Shown here piece by piece: positions 1 to 10,105 of a stretch of DNA of 48,405 bases (position 1 is the first letter of the stretch; every line of letters starts with the position of its first letter). The DNA lies in NCBI GenBank assembly GCA_009746045.1, contig RPFO01000359.1, positions 1,609,887 to 1,658,291 on the forward strand, given 5' to 3'. A model generated the notes under the pieces. That model ran no database searches and was not told where the DNA came from. It was given only the letters and a program-made list of their open reading frames with translations. Made by a program: the position numbers and the translations under genes. The stretch is from Mesostigma viride. Its lineage: Eukaryota; Streptophyta; Mesostigmatophyceae; Mesostigmatales; Mesostigmataceae.

Positions 1-2743
1 CCAGCTGTACACCGACCTCCACCGCAAGGTATGCACCACACACACCTATATATTGGAGTAGTTGTTAGATAATGCTATTAACCGTGGAACTCCAGGGTAA
101 CCAGACTCTTAAATTCACAGCGCATGTTGGGTGTGGGATTTGATAGCCTCCTTCCCAACGTAGATAATGCATGCTGTGCATGTGGGTCTCTTTCACTACC
201 CTTCTTCTCTATTCCCGTGACAGATCCATAGGCTTCGTCATGCATGTGTGCTGCCAGCCAACTGCATTCTGCGTGTCTGATAATCAGAAACCTTTCAAGT
301 AGATTCTGGACGTAGGCCCGTCAATCGCCAAACGAATCCTCTTTGCCTGACAGTATTGACGCTGTTGTCGCTGCATGCTTTCATTGCGGTTGTTGTGACA
401 ATCGCCAGATCCTGGGCATGGAGCCTTTGCTGGGCACGAATGTGCTTGCCTCATTCGAGCACATTGTGTCCGGCTACGACTCCCTCTACTTCTCCTACGT
501 GTGGAAGGAGGTGCGTGGCCAACAGTCCACTGTAGAATCCACCCCATTGGTGCAAATGCCACCCACTGCTGCTGACACCACCCAATCACGCAGACCACCA
601 CCCAATGCTGCAGATGCATTGGCGTAATGCTGCGCACTTCACCAAACGCTGCAATTATCAGCCAATGCTTCACGCGCAGCCAAAATGGTAGACCCTCAAC
701 TAATGCTGCAGACGCAACCCAATATTGGAGCCCATGCAGTACCAACCGGCGCATAAGCAGGCGGCATGCCAGCAGTTGTTTCGAACCTGATATTAGAATC
801 CGTGGGCTTAGCAGCTGATTGATCAACTATCGGCGCGCCTCCATTAGGGGCCCTGTAGCAACCTGAAGATTGCTCTCATGTGCTGTAAGGTCCCTGTAGG
901 CTGCTGGTGGGCTGGACCAACCATGTTTCCCCGCCAGAATAAGCGGCTCCATTTATGTGCAAGGGCATGCAGCCCTCTTACATCCCATTGCAGTGCTGCT
1001 TGCAAGTGTCAGCACCATGTCAACATGTGCCCAACAGAGTGTGTCCTCATCCCCCATAAACTGGGAATAGTCTTGTGAATGGCCGCAGCACATATCCCCT
1101 TCACCACAGCCATTCGGAATATTGCCAATACGCCGCACAAGTTGTTCAGAGCACATCAGCGGTGATGTCACATCGACATCAATCTACTTGAATTGTATCA
1201 CTTTGACACCATGCACCCAAGCTTTGGCCCAGCTGACTGTATCATTCCTTGTCTCTTACCTCCTCATCCCACCCACCCACATGCGCCACGGTGTCCATCC
1301 CATCCGACCACATCTGCCACGGTGTCCATCCCACCCACCCACATGCGCCACGGTTTCCATCCCATCCGACCACATCCGCCACGGTGTCCATCCCACCCAC
1401 CCACATGCGCCACGGTTTTCATCCCACCCGCCCACAACGGCCACGGTTCCCATCCCCCCAGGTCATCGCCACCGACCTGTTTGCCAGCCGTTTCCAGTCG
1501 GATCCCTTCTCGCCGGAGGTCGGCCTGGACTTCCGCCTCAAGGTAAGCAAAACTAGCATCCCCCCCACGGTAAGCAAAACTAGCAAGCCCCCCACGGTAA
1601 GCAAATGCTAGAAATCGCATCAAGGTGAGCGATGCCAGCAGTGATCTCAAGGTAAGAAGTGTGCTCGCAGCAAATGTAGAAAGGAAGCTAGTATCAAAGG
1701 AGGACTGGTAGGTCCCACATACGGTAGCAGTCACGGACGGGTTCCATGTGCTGCAATAGCGCATGTGTGCTCCTGGACTTTGGCTTCAGCGCTAGCAGAT
1801 GCTCCTTAGGGTAATAACCTATATCACTCTTTTTGCGACCAGGTTGTCTATCGCGACGAAGAGAACTAGGCCATGTATTGGGCAGTTGCAAAGGGACAGG
1901 ATGTAAGCTATGTTATATATGCTGCTTCACCTGGTGCGTGCTATGGTCTTCCGCTTCTTCTTGAGCGAGTCTTGCTAGCCGTAGTTTTACAAAACATGGC
2001 TTGTTACAACGGCTTAAAGCTGCCCTATGCTGCTCTGAATAGACTTGGCCAAGGAATGGCAGCTGCAATCACAAGAGCATGTGAATGGCATAGCTTGATA
2101 TTAGCATGCTTCCAAGTTTGCCGTGCACATAAAGAACCAACCACCGTTTCTTACCTGCTAACAAGTACGTGACCAACCCCCATGTATGACCTAAGTGCCA
2201 TGTGTATAATGCCATGCTGGGAGGTTATAGGGTCAACACAACCACCAATATCGAGGTGGTCAGCTTGAGAGGCCATAGAGCTTGGATACCATACCATACG
2301 GTGGCTGCTAAGTCCGAGACAACCCCCTAGAATGCAGCATGAAGATATAGCGGCACCAGGACAATGAGATATTGATAAAAATACTATAAGGTGGTTCCGT
2401 CTGCTGCTGTCATTGCGTACATGGGCAGCTTCTTCCACTAGTACTCGATCCATTTCCAGGGCAGGTACAAGCAACCGTGCCGTGGTCAGATGATGGAAGC
2501 TCCAGCTGCGTCTTACCGAGTGTCTCCTTACTTTCTTCCGTCCTTCTTTCCTTTCTTCCCGCGTTCACCCCTTTATTTTTTTATTTATTTTGGATTGATT
2601 GATTGATTGATTATCACTTACCCCAATTAAACATTGAGCAGGTCCTGGAGAAGGGAGGCTCCATGAAGGCCAGCGAGATGATCACGAGCTTCCTGGGACG
2701 GCCGCCCAACCTGTACGCGTACCTCGCAACAAAGGGGCTGTAG
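1..2743 (+). CDS. M3-family metallopeptidase (thimet oligopeptidase-like), 3' end of gene, four exons
   Basis: Exons read 1-28, 409-510, 1462-1542 and 2642-2743 (TAG stop at 2741-2743), all joined in phase 0. Boundaries: AAG|gtatgc, cgccag|ATC, GAG|gtgcgt, ccccag|GTC, AAG|gtaagc, gagcag|GTC. The spliced product contains ILGMEPLLGTNVLASFEHIV, then GYDSLYFSYVWKE, DLFASRFQSDPFSPEVGLDF, VLEKGGSMKASEMITSFLGR and ends YLATKGL. This is the standard C-terminal order of M3 zinc peptidases (thimet oligopeptidase, neurolysin, oligopeptidase A): the GT..ASF.H...GYD..Y(Y/F)SY.W.E segment, the LF..RF.SDP.SPEVGLD.R segment, and the GG...A.EM...FLGR.P tail. M3 enzymes cleave short peptides in the cytosol or organelles. 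The HEXXH zinc motif lies upstream of the window and cannot be checked. Cleavage specificity and localisation are unknown. Introns are 380, 951 and 1099 bp; two contain tandem repeats. Confidence 0.88.
1262..1456 (+). repeat. intronic minisatellite, about 30/60-bp unit
   Basis: Repeats of gccacggtgtccatccca alternate with cccacccacatgc and tccgaccacat spacers. They fill the intron of the M3 peptidase gene right up to the acceptor at 1460-1461. The unit is C-rich and may double as an extended polypyrimidine tract. Open frames across it (DHIRHGVHPTHP-type) are repeat translations. Confidence 0.85.
1541..1657 (+). repeat. tandem donor-like repeats at intron start
   Basis: The true donor AAG|gtaagc at 1543 is followed by at least two near copies of ggtaagcaaaactagca, then aaggtgagcg and aaggtaagaa. 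Five donor-like sites lie within about 110 bp. They look like local duplication of the exon-intron junction, and offer alternative 5' splice sites. Confidence 0.6.
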
Positions 2744-4181
2744 ACTGTGGTTGTGCGCTACCTTTCTGGGGACAAAGGGGACCTGGACTACGTTCCAGGA
2801 GGGTGACATCACATGAGCAATTGAGTGCGTGCCTGGCCTACCTGGCGAGGAATCGGCGATTTCATTCCAGGAGCATGCGTAACGGGAACAAGGGGCGGTG
2901 TTCTGTGAGTGCTCGCGCTATGGAAGTCAGCTGCCAGCTACCCTTCCCTGCAATCGGGCAGCTGCCGGACATCATGACCTCATGGGACCAGCCAGCCACC
3001 ATTGTCTTAGTACCCTGATTGAGCTGGGCATTATGGCCAGTGGCCTACCTCGAGCGTGGCAGCACGACCGCGCCGAGGGCCATAGTTCCCGGCAGGTTCT
3101 GACTTTCAACATGGGTTTTCGTCTGTTATCTGCATCACAAAATCGCGGTGTCTCTGCACTAGAACTTGGGAAAGCGACCCCTTACGAGGGGTGGCCTTCG
3201 CGAAGCCTAGCACATTTGTCGTATTGTTTATCTTGTTTTCTTATCAGGGTGTATTCTCGTTTCTTATCAGGGTGTATTTTGGCATTTTTGGCCTACTTTG
3301 GCATTTAATGGCGTATATTAGATTAACTTTCATGTATTTTGGCATTGCTTGGAAACTGTATACTGCCTTTTACGCCTTATGGCCTTTTCTTGTAATGTAT
3401 TTTTGGGCAGTTAATGTGGCATCATCACTAATACCGTACTCGAGTCGGGCAAGCCAGCCAGGTCGATACCTGATTTGGAAAGACCTGGGGGTGCTTAACT
3501 AGGAATAGCTTTGCTCCTGGCACTACTTCGGCTTGACATCACTTTTTGGTCCGAAGTGTTGCGCAACGTGCACATGCGTCCCGTACGTTAATCGCACTCT
3601 GTATAGCATAATTGTTGTCTCACTTAATAAAGCATGACATAGCTGGACCGCCATGCATGCGTCCAGGAGTAGTCCCGTAGTAATAAAGCGAGTGTTTTGT
3701 GCTTCACTTCCGTAGCTTGGTGCTTCCAGCCACAACGACAAATTGGTTTCTAATTATACAGATCAGGCGTTGTGTTACTAGTACGCTGATCAATTGACAA
3801 AGCAAAAAATGTAGACTACTTGTACTCCTCACATGGCGGGCCCCTGGCGCGTGAGGTGGTCACCCAGGTCTAGCCAGACTTTAAGCGACACGCCAACTGA
3901 GCATGAACATGTGCCAGATATCCTACGAAGAACAGGCAAGCGCCCGGGCAGCTATACTTCGCGGGTTACCTGATAATCTGGGCGGAGGCAGATGCATACC
4001 GCTCGCAAAGAGAATTTTGGCATTCCCACGTTTGTGTTCGCGGACACCACCTCCACAAGTCAGCTAGTGGGGGTAACGTGTGTAACCAAATTCGGTAAAC
4101 ATGACAACATATACAGGTGATTCGGGCTGTGGTGCGTGCCCGTGGCACTTATGACCTGCAACTAGAGGTTAGATGGTGGGC
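2744..4181. other. 3' flank of the M3 peptidase gene, no gene seen
   Basis: Presumed 3' UTR then intergenic DNA. An ORF at 3191-3502 is built of repeated ggcattt/gtattttgg phrases and has no recognisable domain. A tgtaa at 3394 could be a polyadenylation signal, but nothing else supports it. Confidence 0.4.
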
Positions 4182-4579
4182 ATTCCATTTCCATTTCCAT
4201 TTCCACTTCCGTTTCCGTTTCCGTTTCCGTTCCCGTTTCCGTTTCCGTTTCCGTTTCCGTTTCCGTTTCCGTTTCCGTTTCCGTTTCCGTTTCCGTTTCC
4301 GTTTCCGTTTCCGTTTCCGTTTCCGTTTCCGTTTCCGTTTCCGTTTCCGTTTCCGTTTCCGTTTCCGTTTCCGTTTCCGTTTCCGTTTCCGTTTCCGTTT
4401 CCGTTTCCGTTTCCGTTTCCGTTTCCGTTTCCGTTTCCGTTTCCGTTTCCATTTCCGTTTCCATTTCGGTTTCCGTTTCCGTTTCCATTTCCACTTCCAT
4501 TTCCGTTCCATTTCCACTTCCATTTCCATTTCCGTTTCCATTTCCATTTCCATTTCCATTTCCATAAATCCATTTCCAT
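4182..4579. repeat. hexanucleotide minisatellite (TTTCCG)n with TTTCCA edges
   Basis: A near-perfect 6-bp tandem array of gtttcc units. Variants with catttcc, acttcc and cggttt are concentrated at both edges, the usual pattern of a homogenised core with degenerate ends. The array is open in several frames, giving spurious FRFRFR, PFPFPF and KRKRKR proteins. Confidence 0.97.
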
Positions 4580-4716
4580 GTCATTGAAGATGTTTGCCCA
4601 CGTACCCTGGGTACGCCCGGCCTGAAAACCCTTGAGGCTCCGGTAGAGACCTCTGTATTCTCCCAAAGCGGCGTCTCTACATGCGTTCCAAGCCTGTCTG
4701 TTGGCTCTGGACCATT

Positions 4717-4980
4717 AACTTAATTAATTAATTAATTAACTAAACTCGTGCTCCCGTTGGGGAGTCACGGAGCACCGAAGTGCTTTTATAATCCCTGCAT
4801 GTGCACAATCAACAGGAAGAAAGGGCAGAGACCCCCTTTCCCCTTCATGCCAGAGGCATGCCACAGCGGCCATCGGACACGCCATAGACGATCCGGCAAG
4901 TGCTGTGGGTGCAATAAGACCCATGTGAGCATATCATCAATAACAAGTAGCGTGGGCAAGTAATTAATTAATTAATTAAG
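4717..4980 (-). mobile_element. short LINE-B 3'-tail fragment between (TTAA)n blocks
   Basis: The segment lies between ttaattaattaattaa blocks at about 4717-4741 and 4962-4979. On the minus strand it ends with a CTCCCCAACGGGAG stem followed by the TTAA tail. This resembles the 3' ends at 4981, 25021, 16420 and 27510. I read it as a truncated retroposon inserted next to, or into, a pre-existing TTAA tail. Confidence 0.45.
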
Positions 4981-5660
4981 AACATAGCTGGTTGTCTCCT
5001 TGATAGCTCCGTGGGGAGCATATGTAACACATAGCCCTGAGAAAGGGGCATCTATGGGTTTGTAATACAATCAGGGCGACAACCTGCAGGTGTAGGATGT
5101 ACAACTATCACCTGCTCTGGGTGCACAAGGTGCACCTGCACCGCCATGTATGGTTCATGCCTCCTAATCGAGCTCACACAGGGCGGCTTGGGGAGAGGGC
5201 CTAGAAGGCCTGCATGACATATGGGGTGGAAGATATATATGGCTGGGCTATAGCTGGTACATGGCATCTCAGCAGAGAGTAACTCCCTGCATGGGCAAAG
5301 CATGACTCGAAATTGCTACGGCTATTGCAAGGGCTGATGTGGGCCCGTCACGTAGGCATACATGGCCGCGTCACTAAGCTTTCTAGTCTACACTACTGCT
5401 TTATATTCCCTAGGCTGGGGTGGCTGGGGTACGTGGCTGGGGCGCCGGGCCGGGGTTGCCTGCCAGGACTTGTGGGCGACGTAGATGTCCGCCCCCTTCC
5501 AGTAGACCGGCTTCTGCCCCGCCGTCTGCCGGAGCTGGAGGTAGGTCGGCCGGCCATAGCTATCGTCGCCGTTGTTGCTGCGTCAAGGTCAAGTCGTCGT
5601 CCAGCGTGTAGGAGGTCCCCCCAAGCCGCTTGCGACGCTTGAGGAACTCCATCTTATCCG
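4981..5660 (-). mobile_element. LINE-B copy 1: ORF1 C-terminus and 3' UTR
   Basis: On the minus strand, 5650-5420 encodes, with frameshifts, YLQLRQT.AG.KPVYWKGADIYV.HKSW.ATPA, the same peptide as the copy at 25446-25634. It is followed by a 3' UTR (5300-5040) and the terminal phrase CATATGCTCCCCACGGAG, then a TTAA tail at 4962-4980. Conservation of the peptide between copies despite nucleotide drift suggests an ORF1-like protein. Function beyond retroelement ORF1 is inferred. Confidence 0.55.
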
Positions 5661-6057
5661 CCATGGTGTAAAAGGTGAGGAGCAAGGGGGAGGGGCCGGC
5701 CTTACCCATAAGGGGGTGGGCAAGTAAGCTGATCATAGCCAGGACGTAGCATGGCTGTATAAGGGCTAAGCTGAGGCCGTATGGCTGGTTGTGTACCGTG
5801 TGTTAGCGGTGCACGTGACTATAGGTATGGTGGCACAGCTAGGCAAACATTCTAGGCATGGCTGCCATGGCGGCAGTGACTACCAATGGATACAAGCTAG
5901 GGCTGTTCAAGCTATTCTAGCCCGCAGGGGGCGTCCACATCTTGTGGTTAATCATCAGGTCCCCGCCCCTCCAGTACACCTTGGGCTTCTGGGGGTCCTG
6001 CTTGTGGCGGGGTATTCCGGCCACAGGTCGTGTCGCTGCTGCTGCTGAGCGGGGAAT
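5661..6057 (-). mobile_element. second ORF1 C-terminal fragment of the same LINE-like family
   Basis: Minus strand 6050-5917 reads LWPEY..., then PKVYWRGGDLMINHKMWTPPAG and a stop. This parallels PVYWKGAAIYVGHKPWHATPA of the other copies. It is separated from the preceding fragment by about 250 bp of unassigned sequence and is broken by frame changes. Confidence 0.45.
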
Positions 6058-6130
6058 TAATTAACTTATTAGTTACTTAACTAAATAATTTGTTTGTTAA
6101 TTAATTTAACAAGTAATTAATTAATTAATA
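6058..6130. repeat. AT-rich (TTAA)n tract
   Basis: Degenerate aattaattaac / ttaattaatt repeats form the poly-TTAA tail of the minus-strand LINE-A copy that begins beside it. Confidence 0.8.
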
Positions 6131-7390
6131 TACACGTGACTGCGTCACGTGAGCATAAGTCCTCAGTGGGAAGGGAACATGAGATGGAGTGGATGATGCT
6201 AGCTGTCTAGTTCCTAGTTACAGGGTTGTGGGCACCACTGCCCGAATCGCTATGAATGCCATACGCGGTCCCACGCGGAGCCCCCACAGACTTGGGGGTA
6301 CAGTCTCCTTCATCACTATTTGCCATCTATCCTTGCGAACCATCTGCCTCCATATATTACAGACAAACCAGCAGGAGGCTGCCCGGGGGTGAGCCCGTCG
6401 CGTCTAACTAGGGTAGCACATGTCCATGCCTAGTCTATCACGGAAAGTCCACGGATGGCGGGCCCTGCCGCACGCGGCCTGGGACACGCCCCTTGCAGGT
6501 GAGGCCAAAACGTCATGCAGGCTGGGCGGGCTTGGTGCCACGGCTAGTCTATATCTGATGTGTCTACCTGATCCGTGCGCAGGCCAGGTGCCTTGCTAGG
6601 CCCAGGCGCCTGCATGCCTAAGAATGTGGGTAACATAGGGCAAATCAGAGAACAAATCCCCATTACTAATGTGCAAACCAAATGGGACACTAATTAAGGG
6701 CCTTGCGCAGTGACCATCTTGGTGACGTTGCCATCGAGTTGTTGCTCCAGCTCCTGCGTCAGTGTCCAAGTCTCGGCGTCGTATATAGGTCAGGATCGTC
6801 AAAATGACGACCTTGAAGAGGTCACACTTGACGATCCGGGGTTGGGCGGCCGGCCGGGGTTGCTCCACCGGCCGGCAGCGGAGGTGCATGCAGTCATGGA
6901 GCTGGGCCCACGCCATGCCTATCCGTGTCGTCAGGTTGTCCTCGCAGTCGGGTTCCAAGCCAACGCATGCCGAACAACTTGAAGCGGCCTGAAGTAGGGT
7001 AGTTGACCTCGGTGTTGTCTAAGAGGCGGAGTGGGGGCGGGGGCCCGCGGCCATATGCCAAAAGCCAGGGCCTCCGTTTTGGGGCTGATTTTTTAGACCA
7101 ACAGCCACAGCCTCGAGCGGCAGGCAGTCCAGCCAAAGTTGGGCAGACTGCCAGACTCCGGCTTCTCGATGAGCGTGATGGATCGTCGGCATAAATGAGG
7201 TCAGCAAGTAAATTCTGCCTTAGTACAGGTTGGTCAGCCCCCCTCACTTCCCCAAGCTCGTTCGTGATCACTAGACCAGGGCCACGGCCAGCAATGTTAG
7301 CAAAGCGGGGACGTGCCTGGCGCATAACATAATCCACTACAATAGTAAACAGGTACGGCGACAGGACACAACCCTGCCAGACGCCGGTCT
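6131..7390 (-). pseudogene. LINE-A non-LTR retrotransposon fragment with reverse transcriptase, broken
   Basis: Minus strand 7385 downward reads GVWQGCVLSPYLFTIVVDYV, the G..QG..LSP.LF motif of non-LTR reverse transcriptases. It continues to LLADLIYADD (YADD catalytic box at 7193-7182). The frame shifts directly after YADD: ITLIEKPESGSLPNFGW is recovered in another frame. Further downstream are thumb/C-terminal pieces (RIGMAWAQLHD; VVILTILTY; PFGLHISNGDLFSDLPY). The 3' UTR ends in palindrome CACGTGACTGCGTCACGTG (6133-6151) and the TTAA tail. The N-terminal endonuclease and the rest of the RT are absent, so the copy is 5'-truncated and dead. Related fragments lie at 23936-24262, 24284-25018 and 27106-27240. 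Confidence 0.8.
6133..6151. repeat. 19-bp palindrome CACGTGACTGCGTCACGTG
   Basis: Two 8-bp arms around TGC. It recurs at about 24286 and, as CACGTGACTCAGTCACGTG, at about 27197; degenerate forms lie at 15538, 7484 and 27342. It always sits next to TTAA tracts and marks the 3' end of LINE-A copies. Each arm contains a CACGTG E/G-box. Confidence 0.75.
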
Positions 7391-7479
7391 ACAGTGGACA
7401 TGGCGGGGTAGAGCCGTGTTTCAAGTGCGCACCGAAGTGGTCGACCCCTCATACAGCGTGCGGAATTAATTAATTAACT

Positions 7480-7925
7480 CTCACGTATCGACTGCGTCAC
7501 ATACGTGGCCGGTACCAATAAGGGAACCCTCAACCCCTGTACACAACGAGGAGTTGGGACTTGGGAGGGCGCCCTAGCTTCTCTCACTGCCTTAAGTGGG
7601 CAGGCTGCACAGGGCGCTCTCTCTGGCCGCATCAGGGTACGAGCGCAACTACAGGTGGGTGCAATGATAAAGCTTCGGCATATAAGCGTACGTGGCGGAT
7701 CTGACCATGGGCCGGGCACTGAGCCTTGCTGCATCCGCTATGCTTTGATCGCTATGTCGAAGCTTTATTGCACCCACAGTTGGGCCTGCACCCTGATTCA
7801 GAGAGAGTCCTCTTTGGCCTCCCCACTTGAGGCAGCGAGACAAGCTAGTAGGGGGCCCTCCGTCATTCTCATTGTGTATAATAGGGGTTGAACTTTATTG
7901 GCACGCACGTGACGCATTCACACGT
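7480..7925. repeat. diverged inverted repeat (foldback), arms about 185 bp
   Basis: The left arm (7485-7675), containing gtgggtgcaatgataaagcttcg, matches the reverse complement of the right arm (7750-7925), containing cgaagctttattgcacccac. Blocks such as caacccct, ctctctg.a.catcagggt and ccaataa are shared in order. Identity is clearly well below 100%, so the structure is old. It could be two retroposon copies inserted head-to-head or a foldback element. Confidence 0.6.
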
Positions 7926-8284
7926 GCTTTCAATTTCATTCATGCAACTAGTGACGCAGCAGTCATTTACCCCACCTGCGCTGGTTGTCTCCTTGATTTA
8001 CCCCACCGTCTATGTCATCTAGTCGCTAGTTAGCATTAGCAAGCCGTAATTTTAACAAACAAGGCTACACATTTCCATCTCCATTCATAATATCCATTCA
8101 TATTCATCATATCTTGAACGACTTAGTAGCTAGAAAACGCGGATAGGGTAACGGCAGGCGCTCAAGCTACCATGCATGGTCCGGATTCTCCAGAGATCTG
8201 GCCTGCGATGGTTGTCTCATGACTCATGGCCATCACTTACATGTAGTTAATATTAAATTATTAATTTTTTCGTTAGCATCACAA
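7926..8284. other. no gene seen
   Basis: Unassigned sequence between the foldback and the LINE 5' fragment. It contains only short AT-rich stretches and a few ccattcat repeats. Confidence 0.4.
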
Positions 8285-9250
8285 GTCACGAGTCACGAGC
8301 TGCCACGAGATAGCCATGACTGACGGCGGCGGGCCAGGCCCCCCCTTTTTCCCCCTTTTTAGCTGTGTTGGAGCCCACTAGAGTGATATCTTTCACGTTT
8401 GGGCTCCAAATCTTGCCGCGACTATCACAATCACTTCGTCTTTCTAAAGAGTCACACACACGCTGATATATTTTCGAGAAGCTACCACGCAAGATTATGA
8501 CGAGCAAACGCTCCTCTACGCAACGCAGCCTGCGCCTGGCGGCTGCACTGAGCCCTCAAAATACGTCCGTCTGCAAAGCTCCGGCTGCAGCTCTGCCCTC
8601 GGGGCCCAGAAGGTAGTAACGGTGCCACTAGCCAATGAGAAGGTGCCGACTAGTGGTTCCTCCGTCTCCACCCGGGCTCGCCTCGCCATCGGCATCGCCT
8701 GAGCCCAAGCGCAGTCGCCCTGCCGAACCGAGCTGGGACGCGTACGACTGTGACAATTGACGCCAGCCAGCCCGGCTTTTCTGACAAGCTCGCCCACGAC
8801 AGACTCCTGCGCTACACGTGTTTACTAGTTGGGGATCGCACGCCTCGCTTCTTGAACTGTGCAAGCAGCTCAGGACTGACCGGACCGCCGGAACCGCCTC
8901 CGCAATGCCGCAGGTTTTCAGTTTAACAGGCGTTCGAGCGAAACCTTCCCCAGCACCGCCCGCCCCCACCTTCAGCAATATGTCCTCTTAGAACTCCCTC
9001 CTAGTTGCATGGATTGACGCTTCATCGTCTATCGAGTCCTGAGCTCTGGCCCCCCACCCCCATCACCACCTGCTCATTCTTGATTGACCGCCAAAAACTC
9101 CATCGGTTCACTCCTTATTAAGGGGGCCCTCGAGCAGCAGTGACGTGGCCCCCCTCGCTGCAGAATCATCAACTGAATGTGGCAGCCGTTGGCCGAGGCG
9201 CACGCCTGTCTGCTGATCGAGCTCCCCCTCCTCTCCATGCCGCCACCGGC
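8285..9250 (+). pseudogene. LINE-like 5' UTR and ORF1 N-terminal half, degenerate
   Basis: Matches, in order and with many gaps, the reverse complement of 26250-27080. Shared points are the gccatg.ctgacggcgg 5' region, the start ATGACGAGCAAAC (8497), LASPSASPEPKRSRP.EPSW, the gcctc.cttcttga.ctgtg block and the cccctcgctgcaga block. Stops (TAG near 8614, TGA near 8758) and frame changes break it. No reverse transcriptase follows. The homology is seen directly; ORF1 identity is inferred from the linked copies. Confidence 0.5.
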
Positions 9251-9535
9251 CACCTCCGGCAGTGACGTCGTTGCCTTCGAGTCGAGAGTCGATCCTCTTT
9301 GGCCGAAGCATGGCAAGTGCTTCGTCTTATCTAGCGTTGCTTGCGAGCCGCGGAGGCGTGGCCGCAGGACAAAAAGGCGGGAATTCGAAATCGTGCGGTG
9401 CTCCACTGCACGATCGCATCGCATCGCATCGCGTGCGTCAGCAGCAGGCCGCGCGCGATATGTCAGACAGCCCCGGGCTGCTTCCAAGGCCCGCGCGGAT
9501 GTTCGAGAAGAGTTCGCCAAGAGTTTACAGTGTAA
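9251..9535 (+). other. GC-rich open stretch ending in a strong donor; possible small exon, unrecognised
   Basis: Two overlapping frames are open; one starts MASASSYLALLASRGG at 9310, the other contains ASKARADVREEFAKSLQ. Both reach CAGT|GTAAGT at 9532, a good 5' splice site. I recognise no family and cannot choose a frame. It could be a small host exon, or leftover ORF1 from the LINE fragment on its left. Confidence 0.2.
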
Positions 9536-10105
9536 GTTGGATACCGAGGGGCGAGGACGCGAATTGACCCGCCCTCATACATTGTGCCTTGAGCAGGCAG
9601 CAGTCAGCACGTTGCACTGGCATGGGGTTCGCGCCTGGTCTCGAACTAGCAATATTATTTTGGCAGCTGCTGCTGAGTGCTGACACGTTGAGACCTAGGT
9701 ATTCTAGGTTGCCGAAAGGTAATCAAGTACTTACGTGGCCCTTCCTAGCCTTCCTTCGTTTATTTGCCGGGGGCCACGAATGTTGCCCGGAAGCTGCCGC
9801 CACTGTTCTGGCATGTCATGTCGCAGGAACAGACACCTCGATAGTTTTACGGCCTAACATGCAGCGAAATTTAGCCGACATGCAGTAGCACCGGGCTTCT
9901 GGTTAGTTGTTGACAGCAGTCAGTGCGCCTACCAATCGCGTTCCTAAGTTGCAATGAGTTGCCACAACTCGGCCATGAGATTTCGTCATAATAGCTTGCA
10001 ATTCGTCAACACGGGCGAAGACACAACGTGTTGTTTACTTGTCAATGGCGGGCTTTGACAGGCACTTTGTCTTTGGGACGTAGCGTGTGAGGCACTCCAA
10101 GGGAA

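Noticed and set aside
3191-3502. Hydrophobic 103-aa frame resembling a membrane protein
   Set aside because: Built from repeated ggcattttgg phrases in T-rich DNA, with no start context or family match.
4182-4579. Telomere-type repeat
   Set aside because: TTTCCG and CCAACA units do not match TTAGGG, TTTAGGG or TTTTAGGG variants, and both arrays are internal.
4149-4666. FRFRFR / KRKRKR / TETETE proteins
   Set aside because: Translations of a hexanucleotide microsatellite.
4717-4980. TTAA flanks as piggyBac target duplications
   Set aside because: These are multi-copy TTAA microsatellites without piggyBac TIRs; a retroposon tail explains them better.
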